A stretch of DNA of 64,000 bases. It comes from Salticus scenicus (Eukaryota > Arthropoda > Arachnida > Araneae > Salticidae). Below, piece after piece: positions 33,845-45,149 of the stretch. The stretch lies in assembly GCA_963930645.1 (NCBI GenBank), contig OZ005650.1:232790688-232854687 (forward strand), written 5' to 3'. Numbering within the stretch: position 1 is the first letter of the stretch; each line of letters opens with the position of its first letter. A model generated the notes under the pieces. The model had not been told where the DNA came from, made no database searches, and worked only from the letters and a program-made list of their open reading frames with translations. The position numbers and the translations under genes are program-made.

Positions 33845-34383
33845 ATGGGAAACGCACAGGAAAAAGACGTTCTAGAAGATTTTATAGTTTCTCAAGTCAG
33901 ATTGCCGGAATACAATTCCTCATTTTGTGAAGAAGCATGGAAAAAAATACTGAATAAGAATTCGACAATCTATCAACAAAAAAGTGATGATCAAGACGAT
34001 AGCTTTAAAAGCTTTTTTAATAAGTGCCTCAATAAAACACTCTTAGACGAACCAGTAACACAACCTTACTTATTGCCATGGTATCTTCAACTAGCCTGGA
34101 CACTGGTATTTGCTCTAATGATACTTGTTGCTGTAATCGGAAACCTGATTGTCATTTGGATAATTGTTGCTCATAGACGCATGCGAACGGTAACAAATCT
34201 ATTTCTTCTAAATCTTGCAGTTGCTGATTTTCTTTTAGCAAGCGGAAATGCTGCTTTCAATTTCGTATTTATGTTGAACAGCCACTGGCCATTTGGAAGC
34301 GTATTTTGTGTGATCAGTAACGTTGTAGCTAATCTAACAGTTTCTACTTCTGTGTTCACCATCTTAGCCCTGAGTCTCGACAG
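33845..34383 (+). CDS. Tachykinin/natalisin-type GPCR (TkR86C-like), first coding exon
   Basis: A rhodopsin-family peptide receptor of the plasma membrane, expected to bind tachykinin-related or natalisin-type neuropeptides and signal through G proteins. The exon encodes 179 complete codons plus two bases. Residues 1-75 are extracellular with N-glycosylation sequons at N24, N39 and N63. TM1 spans about 82-107 with the conserved GN pair at 99-100. The intracellular loop reads RRMRTVTN, typical of tachykinin receptors. TM2 spans about 117-142 with LAVAD (D128 is the 2.50 Asp). WPFG precedes C155, the TM3 disulphide Cys. TM3 ends with D179-R180 of the DRY motif, the Arg codon being split by the intron (phase 2). 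The segment ANLTVSTSVFTILALSLDR is closest, from memory, to insect TkR86C/natalisin receptors. An in-frame TAA at 33836-33838 sits just upstream and AAAATGG is a good initiation context, fixing the ATG. The exon ends at CGACAG, followed by GTAAGT. TM4-TM7 exons are not seen in the window. Confidence 0.9.
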
Positions 34384-34831
34384 GTAAGTGTATTATACCA
34401 TAATTAAAATTCTAATTTATTGAAAAGTAATTATTTTTTCATTGAAATAGTGTATAAATGTTTATATAAAGAATGGAGTATTGTTTTATCGTATTTTACA
34501 TGTAAATGAATTTAATTATCAATATTAAAAAAAGTATGTATTTATTGATAACTTAATAATTTTTTTTAATTAAAAACTGTAGGTGTAATCATGTAATTAT
34601 CAAAAATTGTTCAGGTATAACCGTTAGAGAAAAATATTATTTTTTCTAATGAAATTTAAGAAATTATTTAAAATTACTAGTGAAGAGATACTTATATTAT
34701 TTGTGTATTTATTATTATTATTATTTTTAATTGCACTTTGCCTAAACTAAAATGAAGGAATTTTGAGAATAATAATAATAATATATTTTTTTCAATAATA
34801 TGGAATTCCTTAAATAAAAAATGAACACTCG

Positions 34832-34869
<38 letters not shown>

Positions 34870-35300
34870 AATGTAAATCATTTTTCTAATATTTGAACTT
34901 TAACTTTATTCGACATAAGCGAACAAATTTCCTATTAAAGTGGCCTAGAAATTTAACGTTCTTTTTCATTTCAAGTTTGTGAATCGTTGAAATATATACA
35001 CTGATGATTTTATTTATTCTGTTCAGCATTTCGATATTTGATAATTATAAAATTTACTGATAAATTTTAATTATATTACTTCTATATAAAAGTAACCATG
35101 CAGAAATATACTTCTTATGGATACTTTTAACTGGGAGTCTCGACAGGTAAATATATGATTTAATTCTTAAAATTTCAAATAAATGTAAAAAATACTTACT
35201 GATAGAAATAAGGTTTCATCTATGTGTATAAATAACAGAGCCATGTTTATTTAAAATTTATATATAACAGAAAACTTAACACTACATGTAGCACATTTAA

Positions 35301-35334
<34 letters not shown>

Positions 35335-35662
35335 TTTGCAGTATAAAAATTTAACTGAGATTAAGAGAAATGAACTATAATTCTAAAGTTAAATCAAAGT
35401 GATTTGAATTAACTTTCCAAGATATTTAATTTAAACTTCATTTACTTCATGTTCTTTTTCTTGTTCTTTATTTAATTATATATATATATATGTGGATAGA
35501 TAGATAGATAGATAGATTAACAAATTTATAGATAATAGGAATGAAATGATTGTTTCAAACTTGTTTAGTCAGAAATGTTATATTAAATGCTTTTGTTTTG
35601 AGGAAAGTGAAAATTATGTTTATAACGAATTAATAATTTTATGGTTATAAACTCCTGAGATT

Positions 35663-35704
<42 letters not shown>

Positions 35705-36100
35705 GAATTAAATTAGAAGATTTTAGAAATTATTTAAATATTACGTTTCTAATTTTATAAATTTTTGAAAATTTCTTTAAGTAGTCTTATAAAATAATGA
35801 AGTAATGCACAATGGATGTGTGCATATTTTTTAAATAAAAATATTTTATAAATAATTTAACTTAATATTATTTGTCATAGGCCAAAAAATTTCCGTTAAA
35901 ACAGCTAAGGTTATCATATGCCTTATTAGATGTCAAACTGTAGAATCACAGAATTTATTTATTTTATTTATTTACTTATTTATTTTAGGGGGTTCGTCCT
36001 TTTGATTTTCTATATTTAAATCTTTTGGTAAAAGTTTTAACCACTTGTACTTAAGTGTTCACTAATTTATCTGCGTCTTTATTAAAAAAAAAAAAAAAAA
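34384..36100 (+). other. Start of receptor intron: AT-rich with microsatellites
   Basis: It begins with the donor GTAAGTG. It contains (TA)n at about 34838-34867, an A-tract at about 35305-35332, (GATA)n at 35486-35516 and a compound (CA)n(TA)n at 35664-35704. A partial repeat of the exon end is noted separately at 35120-35153. No continuation exon was recognised. Confidence 0.6.
35120..35153 (+). repeat. Partial duplicate of the receptor exon's 3' end and donor
   Basis: GAGTCTCGACAGGTAA at 35135-35150 is identical to the exon-intron boundary at 34372-34387. The bases on either side are also similar, and the frame matching SLDR also reads Ile-Leu a few codons earlier, as in the real exon. 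The open frame is only about 28 codons and does not encode TM3, so it cannot replace the exon. It could act as a decoy donor. Confidence 0.6.
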
Positions 36101-39010
36101 ACAAGAAAGAAAAATCATGCAGTACGCATTGATTAGTAACACTTTCGAACTATACGCATTTGTTGTATCGAATAAATTTTAATGCTATTTGTCTGCGTTA
36201 CCACACAACAGACAGAAAGACTGAAAAATATACAGATAGAATAATTAATTTTAAAATTGCTCTTAGGTATTTTGGAAAATGTTAAAAAGACTTAACGAAA
36301 AAGAAAATAAAGCCATTAGATTAAAATTACAGCTTTTAATCTCTCTGAATATTTTACAGTAGCCCTGAAAATCTGAAAGTTAATCATATCATATTCTATA
36401 CAAAACAATATTTTAGAATATTAATAATACATGTCAATGTTTTTAAGATTTTTTCAGTAGAAAGTTTTTTAAATATAACTTTTAAAAATTCTGTCCTAAA
36501 ACGTAATACATTGGCTTTTTTTTATTGTTGTTGTTGTTGTCCCTGTAAACAAGCTAGTTGTACAGGACCTATTAATGACATTTTAAATAGAGAACATTCC
36601 ATAGGGAACTTGAGTGTATCATTTTTTAAAATTTCTCAAAACATTCGCAGATGATAAGAGCCAGAAGACAATCAGATAGAAAGGTAGACAATCGGACACA
36701 CAGATGCACAATATTCCCACTAAAATTATAAGAAAGTGTTAAAACGCTCATGTAAACAAAAGTGCTATTCCAGAAAATTTCTATTAATAGCTGTTAATGT
36801 AAATGATTATTTTTGTGTGGCCCTGTAAATCTAATGCTAACCATACTATATTACATAGAACGCAATCTTTTGTGCATACGAATAACATATTTCAATTGCA
36901 TTAAGCTTTGTGTAAAATAAAATTATTAAAATTTGGTTTATAAAAATAACTCTCATACAACACAATGGTTTGGAATACTTTCAAGTGCCCCTGTACACAA
37001 ACCAGTTAGAAATGTACTCTATTTTACATAAGAAACATCCAATAGGAAATTGAATAAAATATCAAAATTTTATTAAAATTTTTATACATTAAAAGTATTA
37101 AAATATGGTTTATAGAAACTTCTCTCATAGAACACAATGCTTTCGAATACTTTTGGGTGTCCCTGTCCACAAACCAGAAGAGGTATTCACTCCATTTTCA
37201 ATAGGGAACATCCAAGACAGAGAGACAGACAGACGGACAGAAGAACAGTCAGACAGATACACAAATTGAAATTATATTCACACTAAAAAAATGATAGAAA
37301 GTGTCAAAAATGCTTAATGTAAACGAAAGTACAAATCAAGGAATTTTTTATTAATAGATCTTAATATAACTGAATATTTTTGTGTCACCCTGTAAATCTA
37401 ATGATAACCATGCTATATTCTATGCAAAGCATTCTTTTGTGCATATAAATAACATATTTCAATTTCCTGAAACTTCGTGGAATGTAAAGTTATTAACATT
37501 TGATATATAGAAATATCTCACAAAGAACGAAATGCTTTGGAGTATTTTGTGTGTCCCTGTACATAAACTAGTGGTGGTATGTAATCTATTCTATATAGTA
37601 AACACCCAATAGTGAATTTAAAAAACACATTTCAATTTCATGAAGATATTGTACAGTAAAGGTATGAAAATATGGTTTATAGAAATACCTCTCATAGAAC
37701 ACAATTCTTTGAAATACTTTCGGGTGTCCCTGTACACAAACCAGTAAAGGTATAAACTCCATTTTTAATAGGGAACATCCGATAGTGAACTTGAATAACA
37801 TATATCAGTTTCAAAAAATTCCATAAATATTTACGGGAGTTAGAGTGCGGGAAGACAGACAGACGGACAGACGGACAGATACACAAATTGGTATCATATT
37901 CACACTTAAAAAATGTTAGAAAGTGTTAAAAACGCTTAATGTAAACGAAAGAATTCTAGCAAATTTTTATTAATAGCTCTTAATATAACAGAATATTTTT
38001 GTCTCACCCTGTAAATCTAATGCTAATCATGCTATATTCTTTGTAAAGCACTCTTTTGTGCATATAAATAACATATTTCAATTCCCTAAAACTACATGGA
38101 AAATAAAGTTATTAAAATTTGATTCATAGAAATATCTGTCATAGAACGCAGTGCTTTAGAATACTTTTGAGTGTTCTTGTATATAAAACAGTGATGGTAT
38201 TTAATCCATTTTATACAGGAAACATCCAATAGTGAACTTGAATAACATATTTCAATTTCATTAAGATATGTGTACAGTAAAGTTATGAAAATATGATTTA
38301 AAGAAATACCTCTCATAGAACACAATGCTTTGAAATAATTTCGGGTGCCCCTGTATATAAATCAGTGGTGGTATTTAATCCATTTTATACAAGAAATATC
38401 CCATAGTAAACTGAAATAACATATTTCAATTTCATTAAGATATGTGTAAACTAAAGGTATGAAAATATGATTTATAGATCTCATAGAACGCAATGCTTTG
38501 AAATACTTTCGGGTGTCCCTGTATACAAACCAGTAAAGGTATAAACTCCATTTTCAAAATGGAACATCCGATGGTGAACGTGAATAAGATATATCAGTTT
38601 CAAGAAATTCCACAAATATTTACGAGCGTTAGAGCGCAGACAGACAGACGGAAAAACGGACAGACAGACAGACAAACCGAAGTCATTACACTTTTTAACC
38701 TTGTTGGGAAGCGTTAAAAATGTTAGAAAGTGTTAAAAACGCTTAATGTAAAAAAAAGTACAATTTTAGCGAATATTTATTAATAGCTCTTTATATAACT
38801 GATTATTTTTGTTTCACCCGGTAAATCTAACGCTAATCTTGCTATATTCTATGCAAAGCATTTTCTTTTAAAATAAATTATTTCAATTTCTTAACTATTC
38901 GTGCAAAGTAAAGTTATTAAAATTTAGTTTATAGAAATATCTCTCATAAAACTCAATGCTTTGGAATACTTTTGTGTGTCCCTGTACACAAATTAGTGGT
39001 GGTATTTACT
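36101..39010 (+). repeat. Complex satellite array, block 1
   Basis: Tandem units are marked by GTGTCCCTGTACACAAAC-type text (near 36537, 36987, 37158, 37550, 37722, 38170, 38348, 38513, 38978), spaced about 170-450 bp. Two unit types alternate. One, about 174 bp, has TCCATTTTCAATAGGGAAC and ATATTTCAATTTCATTAAGA blocks. The longer adds a GACAGACAGACGGACAGA tract, GTGTTAAAAACGCTTAATGT and CACCCTGTAAATCTAATGC. The block starts with a text (ATCATGCAGTACGCATTGAT) shared with 45178 and, more loosely, 1890. No coding potential was seen. Confidence 0.88.
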
Positions 39011-39316
39011 AGTGGTGGTATTTAAAGAAAAAAAAAAAATCTAAGTGTTTTTTTCGTTAAAAGTAAAAAAAATCGATAACTCTGTTTTAAATTATCGCAG
39101 ATCGATGGTTCAACCATTCATTTTAAAGGTATTGGTGAGCTCTTTTGAAAGATACCCATCATGAAAATTTACTTCCCTCGAGGGGGGACTTCCCCCCAGG
39201 GGGAGGGGGGGGGTTCGAGGCTCCTACATACACAAAAAAATTTTCCCAGTTAACTATCTCTATTACAAAATATATATATTAGTTTCATTTGGTTTAGTGC
39301 AGTCTATAGACGTTAA

Positions 39317-39703
39317 CTGAAACAAATCTTCACTTTAAAATGGCAAGACCTGTGGCGAAATTCCGAGAAGGGTAGATATACCTTCTCCCTAATCCCACAG
39401 GTTTCAACAAATTCATGGACTCTAACTCCTCCTATAACGGCTTTCTTGAGAGGCCATGGTCCCTTTCAATCCTACCTCTTCAAGTTTCATCGCCGACGCT
39501 CTCCCCTGTGTCTCTGCAGTGAGGAGGGAACTCCCGAACATTATTATTTCTCTTGCCCCCTAACTCAACAGTTCCATTTCAGAAATCCCTCTCCAAGACC
39601 AAATAATTGGCTTGAAAATATCTTAACCAGAAAACTGTTAATTAAAAAACTAAACAATATTTACTCCCTCTTAATGGACATAACCAATTTGACTGATTAA
39701 TAA
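39317..39703 (+). pseudogene. C-terminal end of LINE ORF2
   Basis: The open frame starts at the truncation point without a Met and ends at the TAA of 39701-39703. It includes WQDLWRNSEKGRYTF, FLRGHGPFQSYLFKFHRRR and CLCSEEGTPEHYYFSC, the last being a Cys-x-Cys-x8-His-x4-Cys zinc-binding pattern. This arrangement is characteristic of the C-terminus of R1/I/Jockey-type ORF2 proteins, following the reverse transcriptase and any RNase H domain. The endonuclease and reverse transcriptase are absent, so the product is not functional, but the frame itself is intact, suggesting a fairly recent insertion. Confidence 0.85.
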
Positions 39704-40340
39704 CTATTCCCACTGGCAGCTAATCTTCTTCCCAAATGAAGCTACTTATCCTCCCACCCTTTTTCAAAATACCCGTCACCAAAACAAAAATCTGTTTGCA
39801 AGGAAGCCTCTTACTCAAAATCTCTTTTAAAAACTAAGTAAACTCTATAGTTTAAATTAGCAACAATCCTAAATCTCTCATTATCTCCTCTGTTACCCAA
39901 ATTACCCTGAAAAATCAGTTTTCTGCACAGTTGTTCTGCAATACTGTCATCCATGTTGTCATTCAATTGTACCACCTGGACTATTCTAGTCAAACTTGAA
40001 CACTCTAGTACACATCAAGAGCTGTGACAACTCATCTAGTGCCGTCTGTCGCGAGAGGCCTTAAGGGCCTGGCACAATCCATCTAAAATTAACATTACCC
40101 AATGTCGCGAGGTGGCTTTCAGCCAGGCGATGACCATGTACTCTTTCTATGTTGTTTTCCATCGCCCCTTGTCGCGGTAAGGCTTCATGCCTGGCGATGC
40201 CTATGTAAAACATTCTTGCTTGTTAAATAAACGTCAGGCAGGTCTGAAGGGGGTTCTTCTCGGGACAGCCCACGTGAACTTCGGTTCTAGAAGCGCTCAA
40301 CACCGCTCTTCGAGCGGTGAGCGGGGGCTGCTCCCCTGTT
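39317..40340 (+). mobile_element. 5'-truncated non-LTR retrotransposon (R1/I-like LINE)
   Basis: A 1,024-bp insertion in the MITE above. Its flanks are a 17-bp target-site duplication with one mismatch: CAGTCTATAGACGTTAA at 39300-39316 and CAGTCTATAGACGCTAA at 40341-40357. The matching uninterrupted site is seen at about 15464-15480 in the related element (complement). It contains the last 128 or so codons of the second ORF, then a GC-richer 3'UTR with two CGCGAGG/CGCGGTAAGGC-type blocks and AAATAAACG near 40225. There is no poly-A tail at the junction. 5' truncation and long target duplications are typical of target-primed reverse transcription. Confidence 0.87.
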
Positions 40341-40537
40341 CAGTCTATAGACGCTAAACTCTACTTTCCTGCAATTTCCCCCATAGACGTAATGTATTAG
40401 AATTCTCTTGATTGTCCCTGTACACAAAACATTAGCTTGATCTTAACGAAAAGCTTACTGTAGCATCGCCTATATGATACACATTTAGAATACCAAGTTT
40501 GAACTTTCTGCCATAATTTGTTTTTGAGATATGCTGA

Positions 40538-40569
<32 letters not shown>

Positions 40570-40834
40570 ACACAGACATACAGACAGACACACAGACATA
40601 CAGACATACACACAGACCATTTGCTAAAAACATGATTTTCGTATTCAGGGGACCTCAAAACGTGTAAATATAACAAAATCTCGCGTTCGAAAATTTGACC
40701 CAAAAACAATACTTTATCTACCTTATGGATAAGAGAAAGTAATATGAAGATATTTGTGATTTTATTTTGCTAAAAATAGTGTCACAATGTATCGTTTATA
40801 ATTCAAAAAAAATCTGGTGTGAAACAACCGCACG

Positions 40835-41526
40835 ACTTCCATTACCCGCTATTACATGTATTATATGCATTTTTGAGAGATAATGTGATCAGAAAACATA
40901 AAAGTGACCAAAAAAGAAAATCGTTAGAGCCGTTTTTGAGATACCAATTTTCACAAAAAATCAATTATTGACCGGAAAACAATAATTACATACAAAAGCA
41001 TATTTAAAAGTGAGTTAAAATGGCGAGTTTGAAAAAAATCCGTACAACCGTTTTTAAAGGAACGCCTTTGCGAGGCCTGAAATTGAGCTACTTATACAGG
41101 ACGCCTATCAATTTTCATGAACTAACCAACTATATCATTCGAAAGGATATCTGATAGAGTTTGAAGAAAATCGTTAGAGCCGTTTTTGAGATACGGACTT
41201 ACGGTCCAACTTCCGGTTTCCGATGTCCCACTTCCGGTTTTTCAATTTTCACCAAAATTTGGAAATTTCATCTGTACGCCAGACGTATTTGAATTCTAAA
41301 GTTTCGTAGCTCTATCTTTATTAGTTTCTGAGCTATAATAGCCAGAAGATTCTCCACATACATACACACACACATACACACATACATACACACTGACCAA
41401 TTGCCAAAAACCACTTTTTTGGACTCAGGGGACCTTAAAACGTGTAAATCAGGTGAAAACCCGATATCGAATTTTCAGACCGAATACAATACTTCCATTA
41501 CCCTACGGTAGTAGGGTAATGGAAGT
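40835..41526. mobile_element. ACTTCCATTACCC-family MITE
   Basis: The 692-bp element has inverted termini ACTTCCATTACCC (40835-40847) and GGGTAATGGAAGT (41514-41526). Its right end is itself a 36-bp palindrome (41491-41526: 16-bp perfect stem, loop GGTA). Internal text includes TCGTTAGAGCCGTTTTTGAG twice and a CACACACATACACACATACA tract near 41370. The copy at 56986-57824 shares these features and also about 25 bp outside the left terminus, so the true element may extend further. A 67-bp direct repeat flanks it (40741-40807 and 41533-41599). No gene was seen. Confidence 0.75.
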
Positions 41527-41639
41527 AATAAAAATATGAAGATATTTGTGATTTTATTTTGCTAAAAATAGTGTCACAATGTATCGTTTATAATTCAAAA
41601 ATATTTGTTAATTGCCGAAACGTCAGTGGAGGCCCTCTG

Positions 41640-42205
41640 TTGAGACTCAAAACGATTTTGGGCTGTGTCTGTCTGTCACGCGATAGCGGTTGCAAAAATA
41701 GCGCTATTGACTTGAAATTTAGTACACATGTTCATGAGTCCCACGAAATCAGCTGCATAGTTTTTGGTATGTATTCCATACAGGGATACGCCAAAGATTT
41801 TTTTACTATTACGGCTTATGGGAGAAATTTGTATGTATCGCGATAGCGGCCACAAAAATCACGCTATTGACTTGCAATTTGGTACACATGTTCATGTGTC
41901 CCAGGAAATCAGCTGTATAGTTTTGGGTGTGTATTCCATTTGTAATTCGTGTACAGGAACACTCCAAAGTTTTTCATATCATTATGGCTCATGGGAGGAA
42001 TTTGTATGTACCGCGATAGCGGCCACAAAATTCACGCTATTGACTTGCAATTTGGTACACATGTTCATGAGCCCAATGGAATCAGCTGTATAGTTTAGGT
42101 GTGTATTCCATTTGTAGTTCGTGTACAGGGACACGCCAAAGATTTTCTATCATTACGGACTATGGGAAGAGTCTGTATGTACCGCGATAGCCACCGCAAA
42201 AATCA
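41640..42205 (+). repeat. Tandem repeat of 160-173 bp (CGCGATAGCGG units)
   Basis: CGCGATAGCGG or variants occur at 41679, 41839, 42012 and 42183. Each is followed by CACAAAAATCACGCTATTGA, GGTACACATGTTCATG, AATCAGCTGTATAG and GTACAGGGACACGCCAAAG blocks. Units are about 85-90% alike by eye. The open frames here are repeat-driven. The GTACAGGGACA phrase resembles the complement of the satellite phrase elsewhere, so the two families may be distantly related. Confidence 0.82.
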
Positions 42206-42830
42206 TATTTATTTGTATACAAATGCGTTAGTTATGAAACTTTTATATTAGATTATATCAAGAGTTAGTTAAAAAATAGATATATATGTACACATTTAAC
42301 ATAAATTACATTTTTATCATTTTCTTTTATATAAATATAGGAATTTATAAATGTTGAATCACATTTTATATTCAAATTTATTGAGTATCAAAATTTATTA
42401 AGATTATTAATGGAAGTAATTTTTTAATTACAGATTTAAATACAGTCGAATCTTGTTAGCATAAATCTCAAAGGAATAAAAAATTCATTCATGCTATCAG
42501 TAGTTCATGGTATCAATAATTACAAAACTAATCATCATTTTCACGGGGATTGTAGAAACAATTCATGTTAAAAGTAATTCACGTTAAGTAAGTTCACGTT
42601 AACCAGATTTGACTGTATTTATTTATTTGTTTATTTAATGAGCTCTAAAATCTCTGTAAAAAATCGTATAATGCAATTTAGTTTTAGAAACTTTCACAAG
42701 AATCATTAATTTTTACTAAAAAAAGTAGCTCTACTAGTTAGTCGTTCCTTATTCCCACTACAAGCAACTACATTCTTCGGGAAAGTAATAACACTGCTCG
42801 GCATGAAAATTGCTTCTCACACCATTTCAG
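42206..42830. other. AT-rich DNA without recognised genes
   Basis: Short repeated phrases on TTCACGTTAA (near 42560-42605) are present. Otherwise nothing is recognisable. Confidence 0.5.
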
Positions 42831-42832
42831 CA

Positions 42833-42899
42833 TATTCTTATGTAAAATGACCTCCTGAATCCGAATATGACGATCACCCACCGTCTTTTAATAACGGCC

Positions 42900-42974
<75 letters not shown>

Positions 42975-43368
42975 TGGTGATTTTATGGCTATAAATTTGA
43001 TTTTTAGGGGGGGGGGGGGAGGATTATTTTAACCGTTAAATATCTTCTGAGGGCTACAGAGTTGGAAAATTGTAAAACATGGACATTTGCGACAAGGGGA
43101 AAATTTGTGGTGGGTGGGGGATTTGCCACTGAAATTATGTATTACATACCTTTTATATATATATATATATATATTATCTGTTATTAATGTTATTTTTGTT
43201 TTTAGGCGTTAAATTAATTAATTTTCATTTATCAAATAAAATTCATTGTCATAAAATTATCGAACACGGAAGAAAATGGGAGGAGGGGTAGTGTTTCTGG
43301 AAAACGGTGGGTGACTGGGCAAAATGGGAGTCATACTCGGATTCAGGAGGTCATTTTACATAAGAATA
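42833..43368. mobile_element. 536-bp MITE with AGCA target duplication
   Basis: Terminal inverted repeats run for about 40 bp or more. They start TATTCTTATGTAAAATGACC on the left; the right end is its complement, GGTCATTTTACATAAGAATA. They continue through CTCCTGAATCCGA and a CACCCACCGT block. The four bases AGCA lie directly outside both ends (42829-42832 and 43369-43372). Inside are a long (TA)n tract (42902-42957), a G-run (about 43009-43019) and a second (TA)n (43157-43175). No coding region was seen. The superfamily is undetermined. Confidence 0.82.
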
Positions 43369-43372
43369 AGCA

Positions 43373-44310
43373 AAAATGATATCATAATTCTATTTTTTTT
43401 TCAGAGCAGTGTAATTTAAAATAAAATATATGCACAATAGTAATAAAATCACTAAAATGTGATAGAAACTGTATTATGTGAAAAACTAACATTAATAAGT
43501 AAATAGTTTCGAAATAAGAAAATAAAAACATAACAACTAATTTAGTTACTCAAAAATATTTAAATAAAAGTCATTTGCCTGTGATAATTAGAAATATTGA
43601 TTTATAAGACACTTTAACTAATGATTACGCTTAACATTGAATTAACAATGGAATACTCTTTTAGGTATTAAGTAACTTTAACATAGATTTTACTTGAGAA
43701 TTACTTAAAAACATCATCTCCGCGAAAGTCAAAGTATCAGATGAGGCTTATAAAAATATAAGTAAAAAAATGAATGTTATATTTAAATAATAACTTTCAA
43801 ACATAAATAAATAAAGGAAAAATAAAAGCATAAATAACCACAATAACAAGTAAATCAGAAACAGACTTAAAAATAAGAGTCAACAAGTATTTGAAGGGAA
43901 GGTAATCCGGTAGCAGGAAATAATATTGTTAATACACAGAGGATCATTTATTCCCAAAGCACTTAATTAAGTTTTATCGAACCTCTTGCATATTTACAGA
44001 AAGAACAATCGAAATTTAAGTGAAAGACAAAACGCCGGTATAACAATAATACAAATTTGGAGACTTCATTCTGTATTGTTTTAGATAAAGATTAAATTTT
44101 CCCTGACGAGACAAAAATTGAGTTAATTTAAAATTGAGCTCTAGATACTTGTTTTTAAGTTTTTTGTAAATACTTAGAAAAAATATTTTTGCAGTTTCAT
44201 CCTTATCTGAATAAAGATGACCGCAATTCAATTTTTTAATTGTTTTGTATTTAATATTTATTTTCCGAACATACTACGTAAGGAAACAATTGTAATTATC
44301 ACAAAATCTC
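43373..44310. other. AT-rich DNA without recognised genes
   Basis: Mostly AT-rich; no recurring unit or coding signal was seen. Confidence 0.5.
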
Positions 44311-44900
44311 GACTTTGAGATTTCGGTGTATCTATACGTTTTGAGATCCCATGAATTCATTATTTCTATTTTTACGGCGATGTATGCATGTATCTATATA
44401 TGTATGAGTGTACGTATGTATTACATGTGTGTGAGAGGACACGATAGAACACACAGAAAAAAATACTTTATTACTATGGCCTATATGCTCAATTTATTTA
44501 AAGTTCAATAATATCTAAACGCCTTATTCAAATAAACTGAAAATTTATACACATGCCATAGGTCGCCATCACAAAAACTGTATAAACTTTGGTGTATCAA
44601 ACACATACAGCTTCTTTACAGGGACCAAAAAAAAAAAAAAAAAACTTTTTCATTATAGTCTATGGACTGCAATAAGTGCAATAGCATCTAAATGCCTTAC
44701 GAAGTTGCGCTAAAAATTTATATAATAGTATAGGTCATTGTCGCACGAAATGTATAGGTTTTGGGGAATCTAGCACTTATAGATTTTTACACGACCAGAA
44801 CAAAATATTCCTTATCATTATAATCTAAGGGCTCTAGTTATTTTAAGTGTAACAGCGTCAAATTAAACAACATACTACACAGAGAAAAAGACTGAAACTT
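44311..44900 (-). repeat. Degenerate tandem repeat, about 175 bp units
   Basis: Units contain TTTACAGGGACC or CACGACCAGAAC (near 44614, 44791), CATTATAGTCTATGGACTGC-like text and TATAGGTCATTGTCGCAC-like text. It looks like a decayed relative of the 41640-42205 repeat. A similar single piece lies at 29640-29770. Confidence 0.5.
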
Positions 44901-45149
44901 ATTAGTATAATTATCACTTTTTTTTTCTTTTTTGTTTGTTTAACGATTTCTCTTACTTTACTTTTCTATGCAACTGTTAATTACTTAATATACGGAAATT
45001 CGAATGGAGTCACTCCATGTTTTTTTAGTAGGATTTCAGAGCAGTTATCAAATTACGATTTTTTGCTGCATTTTAAATTAACTAATTCCCTCTTTTGTTT
45101 TCATTGTGTTTACATATTCCGTTCCTATTTCGAAGTTTCTATAAACGAA

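Larger units (their letters stand above)
39015..40740 (-). mobile_element. ACTTCC-TTACCC-family MITE interrupted by a LINE
   Basis: The parts 39015-39316 and 40341-40740 match, on the opposite strand, the element at 15135-16119. Shared text includes the GATCGATGGTTCAACCATTC block, the CCCCCAGGGGG stretch, GTTTAGTGCAGTCTATAG, and the ending GAAAATTTGACCCAAAAACA then AAGAGAAAGT. The left portion of the element is missing. Near the right end a 24-bp unit (ACAGACATACAGACAGACAC plus CACAG) is repeated about three times at 40541-40615. Coding sequence appears only in the inserted LINE. Confidence 0.7.

Noticed and set aside
40539..40617. CRISPR-like regular repeats
   Set aside because: The 24-bp GACAGACACA units are a simple VNTR without unique spacers, in a eukaryotic genome.
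41559..42093. Overlapping 95- and 109-codon open frames
   Set aside because: They follow the 160-173 bp tandem repeat and repeat the same peptide with frame changes, so they are not a gene.
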